The position numbers were made by a program, and so were the translations under genes. Below are positions 1 through 9,138 of a DNA stretch of 55,286 nt, one piece after another. The notes beneath the pieces were generated by a model. It saw nothing but the letters and a program-made list of their open reading frames with translations. It did not search any database and was not told the origin of the DNA. Positions within the stretch are counted from its first letter, which is position 1; each line of letters starts with the position of its first letter. The DNA is from a virus: positions 1-55,286 of IMG/VR virus record IMGVR_UViG_3300013099_000024; one strand, written 5' to 3'.

Positions 1-21
1 GGCTTTGGAGGAGGTGTCGTA

Positions 22-3000
22 ATGAAGGATTGGAGGAATTATGATCCACGGAGTATTCCTGACGATGAGTTACTATTTGATCATGCGATTGTTCACAGTT
101 GGTGGAATAATCCGAAGCTACGGCCTGTAGGGTGTACTGAGGAAGACGTCAAGCGTTTACATGACATGATCGTCCGCGAAATGGAACGCAGAGGAATGAA
201 GCATGATAGTCCGCTGAAGTTTGCAGATGTGAATTCCTTCCGCAATGAGCCAATGGGGAGAGAGGTTTCGTTGGAGGAGGTACTGAAGTATTTCAAGGAG
301 CCGATTGTCATCAGTCGTGGGTTTGTTACGTTAGTCGGTGGCCTTCCGAATCGTGGGAAGACAGATGGTGACATTGATATTCTCATCAGATGGCCAGAGA
401 ACACACCCGATGAGGTAGTTCATCCGATACGGTTTAGGTTGGGTAGAGCGTTGCCTGCTGAGTTGTCGAAGAGGGTGCAGTTCTTGATGGATAAGTATCA
501 TGGACCTTTTACGAGTCATGTGCCATTATACGATTTAGTACTAGTACCAGCGCAGCAACAGCTTGTGGCTATGTCTGTCGATGAGATCAAGGGCATCCTT
601 GACGAGAAGACAAGATCGATTTTCTTGGATCATATGGATATCCAGAACATACAAGTCTTGGTAGTTCCGTTTGCTGGTACAGGATTGTTCATTCATGATG
701 CGTTGAAGAGAAATCCGAATCTGGTAGTGTATGCCAACGATTTTGCTAGTTGGTCTCGTGTATGTCTGAAGAGCCTGCTGTTGGGAGTTGAGGAAGACAT
801 CGAACATGTGAAGGAGAAGTACGGATTGAAGGGTTATCCGAATTACGCTGTTATTCTAGCACTGGTCAAGTGGTTTAACGAAGGGAAAGAAGGTGACCTG
901 AAGCAATATGCGGAGTATTTTGCGCAAAAGTATAAACCGCTGAATGCGAAAAATGTGCACATCTTCCAGATGGATGCACGCGAATTTGTGAAGCAGGTCG
1001 AAGGTGACATTGCGTTCGTCAACCCGCCGAAGATGACAAGGAGAGGTGAAACGCTGTGGAAGAAGTTTGATGAGCTCGATTCGTTGATTGAAGGAAAACC
1101 GATCGCCCGAGAGCATGATTTAGATCTAGATCAGTTGTTGGGCGATGTAATCAAGAATCTAAGAGTGAAGAAGGTTTACGTCAATACGATCCGTGGAGGG
1201 AAGCCATCAGTTAGTAGGTTCAGTCATCAGGAGATTATCAAGGTAGGTCGTGATACTCTGTCATTGATCAACAAGGAGGACGATACGACTCCAAAAGTGG
1301 TTCTCGCCACGATATGTGGCAAGACGAAGGCAGACATCGATTACGGCTACCCACATGAGCTATGGGGAGAGAAGGAAGAGGTCAGTGAGTTACATAAGAC
1401 AGGATTGCCGTATGCAGTGATCAGCTATCGATATGGTTTAGCATGGTGGGATACAAAATATCCGTACTATGACGAATGGGAGAGTGAAGGATTACAACCG
1501 CTAATCGAAAAGGCTAAGCGGGCAATGAGACCAGGAGTTCAGGCAATGATAGTGTATCTTAAGAGTTTTCCACATGGACGTAAGATTGTGCACGAATTGC
1601 AGAAGGCATTACCTGATGTGGAGTTCTACGTGGCAACGGATTTGAAGCAGGCGCTAGAACTGTATGAGAAGTTGACTGGTGATGAGGTCGAAGATCCGAG
1701 ACAACAGAAGTTGTTTGAGCTTCGTGATGAGGAGGCCGAGAAGGAGGCTAAGCAGTCACGTGATGAGGACAAGATTGAGCCGCTAAGGTTCTTCTATCCG
1801 CTGAAGGCGACGTTAGGATACCATGAGGGTGAGGTCTATAATCTGGAGCAAATACTGTCGCACTTCAAGTATCCTGAGGACTACCCGGTCGTATGCCAGA
1901 AGAAGTATGATGGACTGAGGATCATATGGATGAGGAAGGGAGATAAAGTAATTGCACGCACCGACGATGGTACAAGATGTGACGACAGATTTCCGACGTT
2001 GGTGAAGATGCTCAAGGAATTACCTATTGATGCCATTGTCCTCGACAGTGAGGTTGAAGGCTGGACAAAAGATGGTGAACACTGGGGTAGAGAGATTACG
2101 GCTGGATATGCGAGAGCTCACGATCAACCAGCGGATGACGCCAATTTTGTTGCCAATGTGTTTGACGTCCTATATGTGGATGGTTTGCCCAAGCACCATG
2201 AGTTGGATATTCATGGAGATTTGCACAAGCAGCCGTATGAGGTACGACTGAGGGTATTGGAATATATCGGGTCATTAGCTGGATGGCAATCGACAGATGA
2301 GGTACCAAAGACTCCGGGTTTCAACATTGTACCGTCGTATTGGTTGAAGAAACCGGATCCAAAGGAGTTGGAGAGAATACTGAAACATATCAGGGATCTG
2401 CCTGGTAGTGAAGGTGCGATGTTGAAGAGTGCGAAGAGTGATTATCCACTAACAGGGCATACCAATCTGTGGTTGAAGTACAAGAAGTCAGCCGACATAC
2501 ATGCAGTAGTCATCGAGAGGTTACCAACGAGGACGGAAGGTGTATACCGCTACAGAGTGGGACTCCTCTTGCCTAGTGGATGGAAGGCTCCGAAGGATGA
2601 GATCAAGGAGATTACGTTGAAGAATGACCAGAAGGTAAAAGTGCTGGATGTTGGAAAGACGTTTAATACCAACAAGAAGCTGGAGCCTGGAGACATTGTG
2701 ACGGTAATGTTTCATACGTTGTTCGTCTACGATGATGGTCGAGTGAAGGTATATGAACCCAAGTTATACGAGGTGAGGCCAGATCAGATCATACCGGATA
2801 CTGTAACGGATGCAATTAGGATTGCGGAAAAGGCAGGAATTCTACAGAGGAAAGAGAGCAAGCAGTTTACAATAGGCGTTAGAGATATGACAGATGAAGA
2901 GTTGATAATGTTACATAGTATGCTTCATTGGCAGTTATGGTTTGGTGATAGTCAGCAGGAAGACTTAGAAGAGTTACATGCAGAGATTGCAGATGAACTT

Positions 3001-5436
3001 GAGGCCAGAGGATACATGCATCTTTCACCTTTATATGACTATTATGGTAATGTGCCCGAAATGCAAGATATTCAGGTAGGAGCAACAGATGGAGTAAGTC
3101 ACGAAGATATGACGAGAAACTTTGCAAAGTACGAAATTCGACAATGGGCAGTAAACTACCTAGCGAGACAAGGTAGGACAGTGGATGTTATTCTTGAGAT
3201 GTTTGGTGGTTATGGTTATTGTACTAAGTGGTACAGGGATGTCTTAGGTGTGAAACCAAAACGGCATATCGTTATGGAGGCTGATTCAGACAAGGTTGCT
3301 ATATTAAAGGAGAAGTTTGGAGACTCGATTGAGGTGATGCAAGGCAATAATGTACACTTACTACAGCAATTGTCTCTGGAGAAGGTCGATATATTGGATG
3401 TGGATCCCTATAACCATGCACATGAACAATTGGAAGTATTTTTGACGTCTTACAAGGGATCTGATCCTGTAGTAGTCGTAGGTACAGAAGGTCGTCTAAT
3501 GATGTTTATACGCAACTTCCGTCTAAACCTGAGGCGTCATTTCTACGTAGAAGATGCACCTGATGAGTTAGTAGAGCTAAGACCATATTTACCTGTATTT
3601 CCGAGAATTTTGCATGAATATCTGAGTAACTTGGCTGCTAAACATGGGTGGACGTTTCAACTTTTGGCGTTTAACTTCTTACCATCAGGTCATAGTTGTT
3701 ATTGGATGGGTGTTTTGACTCGCAAGAAGGCAATGTCGTCGGTACTATATGTAATACCTCATTGTCGGGCCAGTATAGATGTGCAAAAATTCAAGACGGT
3801 TTATCCATGGGAACTTTATAAGAGTGTATGGAATAACAGAATTTATGCTAAGTTAAGACACGAGAACCTACCATTTGCAGTACTGTCGAGTACCTATGGT
3901 ATTTGGTTCTGGGATGAGAGACGTCCACCTGTAAAAGAAGGCGATCCAACGACGGAGAGATTATTGGCAAAGTTCAAGGAGACTGTAGTACGTATTAAGG
4001 AGCGCGGTTTTTCAACGGTGGTATTCATCACTACAGCTGATGTAACTCATCCGTTCATCAAACAAATGCAACAGTTGCTGGATGAATATGGAATCAAGTT
4101 GATAATACGCAGGCCTGAGGAGTTGTCAAGGAAGGCAAGATATGTCATACAGTTTCACTTCCGTGGAGGGTCGGTGCACGCCGACTTGCGAATTGAGAAG
4201 CCTGATGGGGAGGCTCTCGAAGGTTGGACGTTGGCAATCCAGGAGGAGGATGCGTTCGAGAAGGAGGTAATGAAGCACTGGAAGGTTGAGAAGGACGGCA
4301 ACTTGCGCAAGGTCTACTGGGATGGAGAGCTGTATTATGTGTATGATATGAAGAACGATGAGGTTCTCGAGTGGAACAAGAAGTTGGACAAGAAGATCCT
4401 CGAATGGCACAAAAAGGCAGTATTCGAGCATCCCGAATGGTGGAAGATTGATCTCAAGACTGGTAAGCCGAAGGAAAGACCACCAGGTGAAGGTGTTGAC
4501 AGCAAGAGACCAGTTGTGGAAAAGATCTGGGCCACGAAGAAGCAAGATGAACCTGAGGAATGGTTAGAAGTAGAGGGAGTCTATCCTCCCAGAGAAATTG
4601 AACCGGTTCCCGGTGGTACTCGATTCTGGCCAGGTATTTTTGTGTTAGTAGACAAAGGCACAGTGGAGTATGGAGCTCAGAAGTCCTACTTCAAGGAGTA
4701 CTTCTTCCATGGTAAGGTTCTCAAGGGTCGTTATGTTGTTAGACTTGTGAATCGCAATGGTAAGATGCAATGGTTGTTCTGGAAGACGGACGATGAGCTG
4801 CCATACGTCATCAGTAAGCGGGCAGTCCAGATAGGTTGGATGCCTCCGAAGGGTGAATCGGCATTGCCTGAGGAATGGGAGAAGAAAGTTCCGAAGGAGT
4901 TAAGATGGTGGGAGACTGACGATTCGAAGGAGGCTAGGAGGAGGCGCGATGAGTTCGCGAAGATGGTGTGGGAGAAGAAGCTGGCGAAAACACCCGATTG
5001 GAAGTCAGTCAAGAGATGGTTGCTGCAGTATCAATGGTGGAGAGGTCCAATAATTGTCAGAAGAGGGCCGACGAGACAGAGGTATTACATGCGATTGATC
5101 AACAATCAGGGTGCGATCGAGATTGAGATGGAGAGCGATCCAAGGGAAGGTAAGACGCCTGCCATAATACGGGTAGTCGATTACGACGAGTTCTGGGATG
5201 TAGGTAAAGACGACATTGTGGAAGTGTCACCTGGAACGCCATACAATCAGACGAAAGCTACACCCAGCTATCTGATTACGCTGGATAGTGGTAAGGCCAA
5301 AGTTCTCGAGGCAGACCCGATGGTGATTAAGATCGATCTTGGGGAAAATCGCACATTTATGATGGTAAGAAGTAGTCCTGATGAAGATGTCTGGGAGGCT
5401 TGGATTGATTACGGTAGTCCGGAGGTGAAGGAGTGA
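22..5436 (+). CDS. Giant fusion: methyltransferase-like / ATP-dependent DNA ligase / methyltransferase-like / LigD-type 3'-phosphoesterase
   Basis: A 1,804-residue protein starting at ATG 22 behind GGAGGAGGTG. Visible order: helical LHxx repeat (about 14-60); nucleotidyltransferase-like patch with GG and DGDID (106-119); SAM-methyltransferase-like fold with PFAGTG (216-221) and NPP (334-336); DUF6884-like segment with YPHELW and YGLAWWD (about 424-540). Then comes an ATP ligase with KYDG lysine K628, LDSEVEG (674-680), EGAMLK (797-802), LWLKYKK (816-822) and an OB-like tail. A second LH repeat (956-1000), second methyltransferase-like domain (EMFGGYG, about 1059) and second DUF6884-like segment (YPWELY, YGIWFWD, about 1240-1350) follow. 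Next is a LigD phosphoesterase-like domain with H1386-x-D1388-x-R1390, then a C-terminal domain. It lies in the head operon next to the protease. Known family role: sealing nicks and cleaning 3' ends; viral role inferred. The methyltransferase and nucleotidyltransferase assignments are weaker than ligase and phosphoesterase. Confidence 0.85.
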   Translation: MKDWRNYDPRSIPDDELLFDHAIVHSWWNNPKLRPVGCTEEDVKRLHDMIVREMERRGMKHDSPLKFADVNSFRNEPMGREVSLEEVLKYFKEPIVISRGFVTLVGGLPNRGKTDGDIDILIRWPENTPDEVVHPIRFRLGRALPAELSKRVQFLMDKYHGPFTSHVPLYDLVLVPAQQQLVAMSVDEIKGILDEKTRSIFLDHMDIQNIQVLVVPFAGTGLFIHDALKRNPNLVVYANDFASWSRVCLKSLLLGVEEDIEHVKEKYGLKGYPNYAVILALVKWFNEGKEGDLKQYAEYFAQKYKPLNAKNVHIFQMDAREFVKQVEGDIAFVNPPKMTRRGETLWKKFDELDSLIEGKPIAREHDLDLDQLLGDVIKNLRVKKVYVNTIRGGKPSVSRFSHQEIIKVGRDTLSLINKEDDTTPKVVLATICGKTKADIDYGYPHELWGEKEEVSELHKTGLPYAVISYRYGLAWWDTKYPYYDEWESEGLQPLIEKAKRAMRPGVQAMIVYLKSFPHGRKIVHELQKALPDVEFYVATDLKQALELYEKLTGDEVEDPRQQKLFELRDEEAEKEAKQSRDEDKIEPLRFFYPLKATLGYHEGEVYNLEQILSHFKYPEDYPVVCQKKYDGLRIIWMRKGDKVIARTDDGTRCDDRFPTLVKMLKELPIDAIVLDSEVEGWTKDGEHWGREITAGYARAHDQPADDANFVANVFDVLYVDGLPKHHELDIHGDLHKQPYEVRLRVLEYIGSLAGWQSTDEVPKTPGFNIVPSYWLKKPDPKELERILKHIRDLPGSEGAMLKSAKSDYPLTGHTNLWLKYKKSADIHAVVIERLPTRTEGVYRYRVGLLLPSGWKAPKDEIKEITLKNDQKVKVLDVGKTFNTNKKLEPGDIVTVMFHTLFVYDDGRVKVYEPKLYEVRPDQIIPDTVTDAIRIAEKAGILQRKESKQFTIGVRDMTDEELIMLHSMLHWQLWFGDSQQEDLEELHAEIADELEARGYMHLSPLYDYYGNVPEMQDIQVGATDGVSHEDMTRNFAKYEIRQWAVNYLARQGRTVDVILEMFGGYGYCTKWYRDVLGVKPKRHIVMEADSDKVAILKEKFGDSIEVMQGNNVHLLQQLSLEKVDILDVDPYNHAHEQLEVFLTSYKGSDPVVVVGTEGRLMMFIRNFRLNLRRHFYVEDAPDELVELRPYLPVFPRILHEYLSNLAAKHGWTFQLLAFNFLPSGHSCYWMGVLTRKKAMSSVLYVIPHCRASIDVQKFKTVYPWELYKSVWNNRIYAKLRHENLPFAVLSSTYGIWFWDERRPPVKEGDPTTERLLAKFKETVVRIKERGFSTVVFITTADVTHPFIKQMQQLLDEYGIKLIIRRPEELSRKARYVIQFHFRGGSVHADLRIEKPDGEALEGWTLAIQEEDAFEKEVMKHWKVEKDGNLRKVYWDGELYYVYDMKNDEVLEWNKKLDKKILEWHKKAVFEHPEWWKIDLKTGKPKERPPGEGVDSKRPVVEKIWATKKQDEPEEWLEVEGVYPPREIEPVPGGTRFWPGIFVLVDKGTVEYGAQKSYFKEYFFHGKVLKGRYVVRLVNRNGKMQWLFWKTDDELPYVISKRAVQIGWMPPKGESALPEEWEKKVPKELRWWETDDSKEARRRRDEFAKMVWEKKLAKTPDWKSVKRWLLQYQWWRGPIIVRRGPTRQRYYMRLINNQGAIEIEMESDPREGKTPAIIRVVDYDEFWDVGKDDIVEVSPGTPYNQTKATPSYLITLDSGKAKVLEADPMVIKIDLGENRTFMMVRSSPDEDVWEAWIDYGSPEVKE

Positions 5437-6455
5437 TGCGATATGAGTCATTGGAGAAGGTCCAATTTGAGCCTGCTGGAGAAGTGCTACAAGTACAGGG
5501 AGTGCTCATTCATCCAGGCACATTTACTGGGTTGGATGGAAAGCCAGTGACGTTTACGAAGGAGGCAATCGAGGAGATTGCAGAAAACATAGATGGAAAT
5601 GTACCACTGAAGATTACACATTTCAGTGACAAAATCATAGGTTATGCAACACACTTCAGTCTGGATGATAAGACGAGTGAATTGAAGTTCAAGGGTTACG
5701 TCTTTGATGAGGACGCAATTGAGAAGATCCGTAATGATGGTTACGACAACATCTCGGGTGAGTTTGATGTCGATGTAGATGGAGATGGTAAAGTAGTAGG
5801 AGGTGTGTTAAAGGCAATCGCATTTGTTACGAATCCGGCTGTTCCGGATGCACATATTGAAGAGGCAAAGTCTGTAGCTTTATCGAAAGGAGGTGATGAT
5901 ATGGGTGAAGAGGTAGAGATGGCTAAGGATGAGAGACCCACAAAGGATGAGTTCTTGGCATATATCGAAGGGAAGTTAGTTGAAGCGGGTCTAGGTAAGG
6001 AAGCTATACAGAAGGTCATGAAGGTTCTCAAGGATGCCATCAAGGTGCCATATCCGTATCCATATCCACAGCCTGCGGCGATGAGTGAGGGAGAGGTGAC
6101 TGATATAAAGGAATACGAGAAGAAGCTGTCTGAGTATGAGACTGAAATTGAGAGACTAAGCAAGGAGCTCGAGGAGTATAAGACCAAGTTCGCAGAGATC
6201 AAGGAGAAGGAGTTGAAGACACTCGTTGACGAGCTCAAGAAGTTAGGACTCAGCAATCCGGAGGCCATTGTGGAGGGCATTGAGAATGTTGAGCAGAAGA
6301 TTGCGATTCTACAGAGGATCAAGGAGAATCTAGCCTTAAGCAGGCCTGCGGAGGAGGAGAGTGTTAAGGTTGTCGCAGAAGAGGAAGACGAAACGAAGGC
6401 TTTAGCCAAGGCATTTGGATTAAATGAGGAGGAAGTTAAGGAGATATTCGGTTAA
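5436..6455 (+). CDS. Prohead maturation protease with C-terminal scaffold
   Basis: A 339-residue protein (ATG 5436, SD GGAGGTGAAG) whose start overlaps the stop of the ligase fusion. The N-terminal half (about 1-150) has the Mu/HK97-like prohead protease look: a short beta-rich domain with NVPLKITHF, a YDNISGEFDV stretch and a closing NPAVPDAHI. The C-terminal half is acidic with a long predicted coiled coil (about 210-290, E/K-rich heptads), as in scaffolding proteins. Its place just before decoration and capsid genes is the normal one. A second in-frame start lies at 5901. Catalytic residues cannot be fixed by eye. Confidence 0.75.
   Translation: MRYESLEKVQFEPAGEVLQVQGVLIHPGTFTGLDGKPVTFTKEAIEEIAENIDGNVPLKITHFSDKIIGYATHFSLDDKTSELKFKGYVFDEDAIEKIRNDGYDNISGEFDVDVDGDGKVVGGVLKAIAFVTNPAVPDAHIEEAKSVALSKGGDDMGEEVEMAKDERPTKDEFLAYIEGKLVEAGLGKEAIQKVMKVLKDAIKVPYPYPYPQPAAMSEGEVTDIKEYEKKLSEYETEIERLSKELEEYKTKFAEIKEKELKTLVDELKKLGLSNPEAIVEGIENVEQKIAILQRIKENLALSRPAEEESVKVVAEEEDETKALAKAFGLNEEEVKEIFG
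5886..5897 (+). promoter_or_regulatory. Strong internal ribosome binding site of the nested scaffold
   Basis: AAAGGAGGTGAT, complementary to the 3' end of archaeal or bacterial 16S rRNA, three bases before ATG 5901 and inside the protease reading frame. Such a perfect site inside a gene is unlikely unless it is used. Confidence 0.7.
5901..6455 (+). CDS. Nested scaffolding protein (internal in-frame start)
   Basis: ATG 5901 is in frame with the protease and preceded by a full-strength ribosome binding site (positions 5886-5897), which is itself translated as SKGGDD in the long form. Initiation here would give a 184-residue protein with the acidic, coiled-coil scaffold half only, like lambda C/Nu3. 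The SD match and spacing are seen directly; the separate product is inferred. Confidence 0.65.
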   Translation: MGEEVEMAKDERPTKDEFLAYIEGKLVEAGLGKEAIQKVMKVLKDAIKVPYPYPYPQPAAMSEGEVTDIKEYEKKLSEYETEIERLSKELEEYKTKFAEIKEKELKTLVDELKKLGLSNPEAIVEGIENVEQKIAILQRIKENLALSRPAEEESVKVVAEEEDETKALAKAFGLNEEEVKEIFG

Positions 6456-6470
6456 GGAGGTGACTGATGT

Positions 6471-6884
6471 ATGGCAGTTGGATGCGTGATAAATGATGCA
6501 AACATTGTGCCTTTCGTCACGGAGGATGCTCTGGATAGCGCTGGATATGTTCTTACTACTGGATCTGCTGAGGGCAAGGTTAAGAAGGCTGCTGCTGGTG
6601 ATGTAGTGGTTGGTGTTGCATTCAAGGATACCAAGAACATGGATGGTACTCCGCAAGCTAACGTGGAGGTTGGTGTATTCATCAAAAGAGGCGCAGTTGT
6701 CTATCTCAAGCTTGCACCCGACAACCAGGAGGTCTACTATGGTGCTCCACTATGCATTGACAATGTCACTGCAGGTACGGTTGACTATAGAGATGGTACC
6801 AACGAGACAGGTGACGTAATTGCCATCGCTCTGGAGGCTAAGGCTGCGAATGATGGTGGTCTGATAAAAGCACTCCTACTGTAA
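6471..6884 (+). CDS. Head decoration / capsid cement protein
   Basis: A 137-residue protein rich in Gly, Ala, Val and short beta strands, with no charged coils. Length and position between protease/scaffold and major capsid protein match small capsid-stabilising proteins (gpD or DUF2190-type). ATG 6471 follows GGAGGTGACTGATGT. Gly-Asp turn pairs such as AAAGDVVVGVAF are typical of these beta barrels. Role inferred mainly from position. Confidence 0.65.
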   Translation: MAVGCVINDANIVPFVTEDALDSAGYVLTTGSAEGKVKKAAAGDVVVGVAFKDTKNMDGTPQANVEVGVFIKRGAVVYLKLAPDNQEVYYGAPLCIDNVTAGTVDYRDGTNETGDVIAIALEAKAANDGGLIKALLL

Positions 6885-6898
6885 TGGAGGTGAGATAA

Positions 6899-7759
6899 AT
6901 GGTATTAGGTGTTACGGTTTCTGATCCTGAGTTGAGGAAGATATCGGCCATACAGAAGGCAATCTTCAGAAAGGCAGAGGAACTTCTGGTTGGGAAGAAT
7001 GCCGTCCCCATTCAGAGGATTAAGAGTTTAGACATCAGGCTTGCAATTCCTAAGGCCAACTACATCGAGGCCAAGAAGGTTGCTGAGGGTGCAGTTGCGG
7101 ATGTCGAAACAATCGAATGGTTCCAGGCTAACTTTAGCATGGAGAAATGGCAGAACAGGGTGCGTGTCACTGACGAGGCTATTGCCAGGAATGCACTTGC
7201 AAATCAGCTCAGACTAAGCATTGATTCGGCAGCCAAAGGTCTGCAGATTGCCAAAGACAAGGAGATCTTCGCTACACTCCTCGACGGTGCTGGACAATCA
7301 ATACCTGCATCAGCTGCATGGAATGCTTCGGGTGCAACACCTGAGGATGATGTTGCTGCAGCAATACAGGCAATTATGGAGAATACGGTCATAACGGATG
7401 CTGATCTCAAGAACATGAATCTCTTTGTACCAGCTGGACTCATGGGTTATCTGAAGAAGAGAGTTGAGATTGCTAACATGCAGGTTCCTCTGGAGAAAGC
7501 GCTTCAGGAAGAATTCGGCATCAATATCTTCTACACTAAGAACTTGACAACTGATGCCTTACTGGTTATCAAGAGCAATGAGACTGCCATCCACTTCGAG
7601 TACAATGGTACTGATATAAAGACAACCGAGGAAGTCAGAATTCCTGGTGTTGGTACAGATTACATAATTACTCAGTACTTCAAGACGATTGTCATCCCAG
7701 ACGACGAAACTGTGACTACGTCAAGTAGGATCTGTAAGATAACGGGAGTTAAGGCATAA
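6899..7759 (+). CDS. Major capsid protein (HK97-fold type)
   Basis: A 286-residue protein, ATG 6899 behind GGAGGTGAGATAA. The sequence has the HK97-like plan: N-terminal helical arm (1-45), mixed alpha/beta core with a long helix (about 95-125), and a C-terminal strand-rich part containing TDALLVIKSNETAIHF. It sits in the canonical slot after the decoration gene and before the head-tail connector and is the best capsid candidate in the window. No HK97 crosslinking chemistry is claimed. Confidence 0.8.
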   Translation: MVLGVTVSDPELRKISAIQKAIFRKAEELLVGKNAVPIQRIKSLDIRLAIPKANYIEAKKVAEGAVADVETIEWFQANFSMEKWQNRVRVTDEAIARNALANQLRLSIDSAAKGLQIAKDKEIFATLLDGAGQSIPASAAWNASGATPEDDVAAAIQAIMENTVITDADLKNMNLFVPAGLMGYLKKRVEIANMQVPLEKALQEEFGINIFYTKNLTTDALLVIKSNETAIHFEYNGTDIKTTEEVRIPGVGTDYIITQYFKTIVIPDDETVTTSSRICKITGVKA

Positions 7760-7761
7760 TT

Positions 7762-8160
7762 ATGACGTTTGATCCTTCTCTTATTTTTTCGGTGCGCAGA
7801 GAATTGAATGATGTACCTGAGGACTATTTGTCGGATGAGGTTATTTATCAGGCACTTTCGCAAGCAGACGCATACCTGAACAAAGTTTTGGATCCTGATG
7901 TAGATGAAGTTTATCGTCAACATTGTTTGGTGGTCGTAGCAGCCTATTTTGCCTACGTCAAATACGTGGCATCCGTCGAGCGTGGACTCGGGAGTATTCC
8001 AGCGACATCGGCAGAGAGGTTGAGAGCACTAAGAGAGTTGGCAGTTGCACTGGTTAGGGTTGTTTCGAGGTTCAACATTCGAGATGACCTCAGTATTGAC
8101 GATGCGGTCGTTGGTAGTGCGATAGCAGTAGGCCTAACAGAGAGTGTTTTAGATGGTTGA
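7762..8160 (+). CDS. Head-tail connector (gp6-like adaptor)
   Basis: A 132-residue mostly helical protein whose N terminus reads as a short DPSLIFSVRRELNDVPEDYLSDEVIYQAL helix set, the usual pattern of head-tail adaptor proteins (in pieces: DPSLIF, LNDVP, YLSDEVIYQAL). It begins two bases after the capsid stop and overlaps the next gene by 8 bases. A weak SD suggests coupling to capsid translation. Confidence 0.6.
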   Translation: MTFDPSLIFSVRRELNDVPEDYLSDEVIYQALSQADAYLNKVLDPDVDEVYRQHCLVVVAAYFAYVKYVASVERGLGSIPATSAERLRALRELAVALVRVVSRFNIRDDLSIDDAVVGSAIAVGLTESVLDG

Positions 8161-8776
8161 GTTTATTTTACGTCCTATTTATCGTTTAGATTTGACGCAG
8201 TATCGTTTAGTCATGAAAATGTTGTTCCGTCTCGAGAAAAAGGACTGGGCTCGATTACGTAAGGCAGCAGGTCGCGGTTTAGTGAAGGCTTGGCAAGAGG
8301 CCGTTAAGAGGTCGAACATCCAGGAGCGCACGGGGTGGTTGTCGAGATCAGCGCGTTTTAGGTCGGTAGGAAAGTATGAAGTCGAGTTAGTCGTTATCGC
8401 ACATTATGCTCCAGCTTTATATTATGGAGCTAATCCATCACCCGGTAGGTATGTACCATACATGCCGTGTATTGGTAGAGGAGCAAGGCTAGTGAATCCT
8501 TGGAGACGAGTAAAAGTCAAGTTAAGGGAATATGTACCTGGATTGATTAAGCCTTCAGGTATTTCGATAGCTACCTACAAGCGATGGAAGCGAGGAGTTA
8601 AGAGAGGTCGTTGGCCCGTTGGTTGGAAGATCGTACAATACGATATTGGCATACATCCTGGTATTAATGCGAGGAAGTTGGGGTTGAGGAGAGAATTTGA
8701 GTATCTGGCACCTATTTATGCTGGTGTAAATGTAATCCGCACCACTGAACGTATCACTGGGGTGAAACTGGTATGA
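8153..8776 (+). CDS. Head-tail joining / neck protein (HK97 gp10-like)
   Basis: A 207-residue very basic protein. The middle has WQEAVKRS followed by RTGWLSRSARF, like the TGxLRxS signature of HK97 gp10-type neck proteins, then a HYAPALYYGA strand. It is longer than usual for the family (about 120-150), with an extra Trp/Arg-rich C-terminal half. Overlaps both neighbours, so it is translated as part of the connector block. Confidence 0.55.
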   Translation: MVEFILRPIYRLDLTQYRLVMKMLFRLEKKDWARLRKAAGRGLVKAWQEAVKRSNIQERTGWLSRSARFRSVGKYEVELVVIAHYAPALYYGANPSPGRYVPYMPCIGRGARLVNPWRRVKVKLREYVPGLIKPSGISIATYKRWKRGVKRGRWPVGWKIVQYDIGIHPGINARKLGLRREFEYLAPIYAGVNVIRTTERITGVKLV

Positions 8777-9138
8777 TGTCACAAATGTTGAAGGATGTTG
8801 TAGAGGCATTAGAAGCCGCTCACTTTAAGGTAAATTTGAAACCTCAAGAAAAGTTGGATCCATACAAAGAGTTAGTGGTAGATGTTAACGACATCTCAAT
8901 TGAGGTTGAAACTCCTCACACCTATATCATTACCTTACGATTATTCATCACATTTATTGCCATAGATCGTGCACGATTGCTGGATGTCATCGAAACTATT
9001 ATCCAGGCCATCGAAAAACATGGAGTTCCAAGTGCCGATAGCTACCAAATTACCGACGTCATGATCGACGTACCCGGTGAATTTGTAGTGGCAACAATTA
9101 GTGTTGACATAAGGGGGGTGATGTCTGTTGGTAATTAG
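8773..9138 (+). CDS. Tail terminator / tail completion protein
   Basis: A 121-residue alpha/beta protein with a helix (MLKDVVEALEAAHF), strands (ISIEV, YIITLRLFITFIA), a second helix and a last strand, the fold order of tail terminator proteins (gpU/gp17-like). Starts at ATG 8773 overlapping the previous stop and ends inside the next gene. Position between neck and tail tube agrees. Confidence 0.55.
   Translation: MMSQMLKDVVEALEAAHFKVNLKPQEKLDPYKELVVDVNDISIEVETPHTYIITLRLFITFIAIDRARLLDVIETIIQAIEKHGVPSADSYQITDVMIDVPGEFVVATISVDIRGVMSVGN

Noticed and set aside
5741-6409. 222-codon minus-strand frame opposite the scaffold
   Set aside because: Ser-rich antisense of the E/K-rich coiled coil; no start signal.
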